Origin: Flavobacteriaceae bacterium
GTDB lineage: Bacteria > Bacteroidota > Bacteroidia > Flavobacteriales > Flavobacteriaceae
Assembly: GCA_016649785.1 (NCBI GenBank)
Contig: JAENXB010000064.1
Coordinates: 1 to 12,800 of the forward strand
Length of the DNA: 12,800 bases
Direction: 5' to 3'
Shown: one piece after another, positions 12,668 through 12,800 of the stretch
Layout: every line of letters begins with the position of its first letter
Position numbering within the stretch: position 1 is the stretch's first letter
Notes under the pieces: generated by a model
Databases searched by the model: none
The model's input: only the letters and a program-made list of their open reading frames with translations
Told to the model about the DNA's origin: nothing
Translations under genes and position numbers: made by a program

Positions 12668-12800
12668 CTATTTACGCTCATAAGTAAGGTAAGTGAAGGC
12701 GTAATCGTGCTTTTCATCTTTCTCGTGAAATTCTTCTGAAATGAGTTTCCATTGATTTTCGTCAATTTCGGGGAAAAAAGTATCTGCTTCAAAAGTGCCG
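12668..12800 (-). CDS. folA: Dihydrofolate reductase, C-terminal fragment
   Basis: The gene enters from the right edge on the minus strand and stops at TAG (complement of 12668-12670). About 43 residues are visible: FEADTFFPEID, then WKLISEEFHEKDEKHDYAF and TYLTYERK at the end. This is the usual DHFR C terminus, with a xADTFFPEID segment and a final beta-hairpin ending in YER. DHFR reduces dihydrofolate to tetrahydrofolate with NADPH. The nucleotide- and folate-binding N-terminal part lies outside the window, so integrity cannot be judged. Confidence 0.88.
   Translation of the reverse strand, partial: GTFEADTFFPEIDENQWKLISEEFHEKDEKHDYAFTYLTYERK

Overview
The window reads as chromosomal DNA of a member of the Flavobacteriaceae (Bacteroidota). 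The evidence is Bacteroidota-type promoter elements (TAnnTTTG at -7 with TTG near -33) upstream of several genes, almost no Shine-Dalgarno sequences, moderate-to-low GC, small Lys/Glu-rich lipoproteins, and protein sequences that look flavobacterial (waaA, fabD, DegT aminotransferase, the folA tail). No rRNA, tRNA, CRISPR array, transposase or phage structural gene was found.

Layout: (1) 1-368, the 3' end of a cstA-type transporter gene, convergent with (2) a secreted D-Ala-D-Ala dipeptidase of the VanX/DdpX family. (3) 1156-1688, two small paralogous lipoprotein genes, each followed by its own hairpin terminator. (4) 1839-7225, the centrepiece: an error-prone-type DnaE polymerase and a Y-family polymerase (DinB) on the minus strand, divergent from a LexA/CI-like HTH-S24 repressor on the plus strand. 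The 165-bp divergent region holds three clear, and one degenerate, copies of a 13-bp dyad (consensus wGGAnnTAnTCCA) set against both predicted promoters. (5) 7281-8006, three more lipoproteins of the same 'SCRE' family, one of only 43 aa. (6) waaA (Kdo transferase, minus) divergent from a DegT/DnrJ-type sugar aminotransferase (plus), both pointing to envelope glycan synthesis. (7) fabD, a pyridoxamine-phosphate-oxidase-like stress protein, a 387-bp non-coding stretch with a GC-rich repeat hairpin, and the C-terminal end of folA running off the right edge.

How it fits together: the three-gene locus at 1839-7225 looks like a self-contained, DNA-damage-inducible mutagenesis cassette. The repressor keeps an Ala-Gly cleavage site and a Ser-Lys dyad, so activated RecA could relieve repression of two clamp-binding error-prone polymerases. 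It is analogous to the lexA-imuA-imuB-dnaE2 cassettes of other phyla but has no imuA, and its Y-family polymerase is catalytically intact. The PHP domain of its DnaE has lost several metal ligands. The five SCRE lipoproteins flank the cassette on both sides and share an 11-residue amphipathic repeat. Their function is unknown. The remaining genes are housekeeping or envelope functions.
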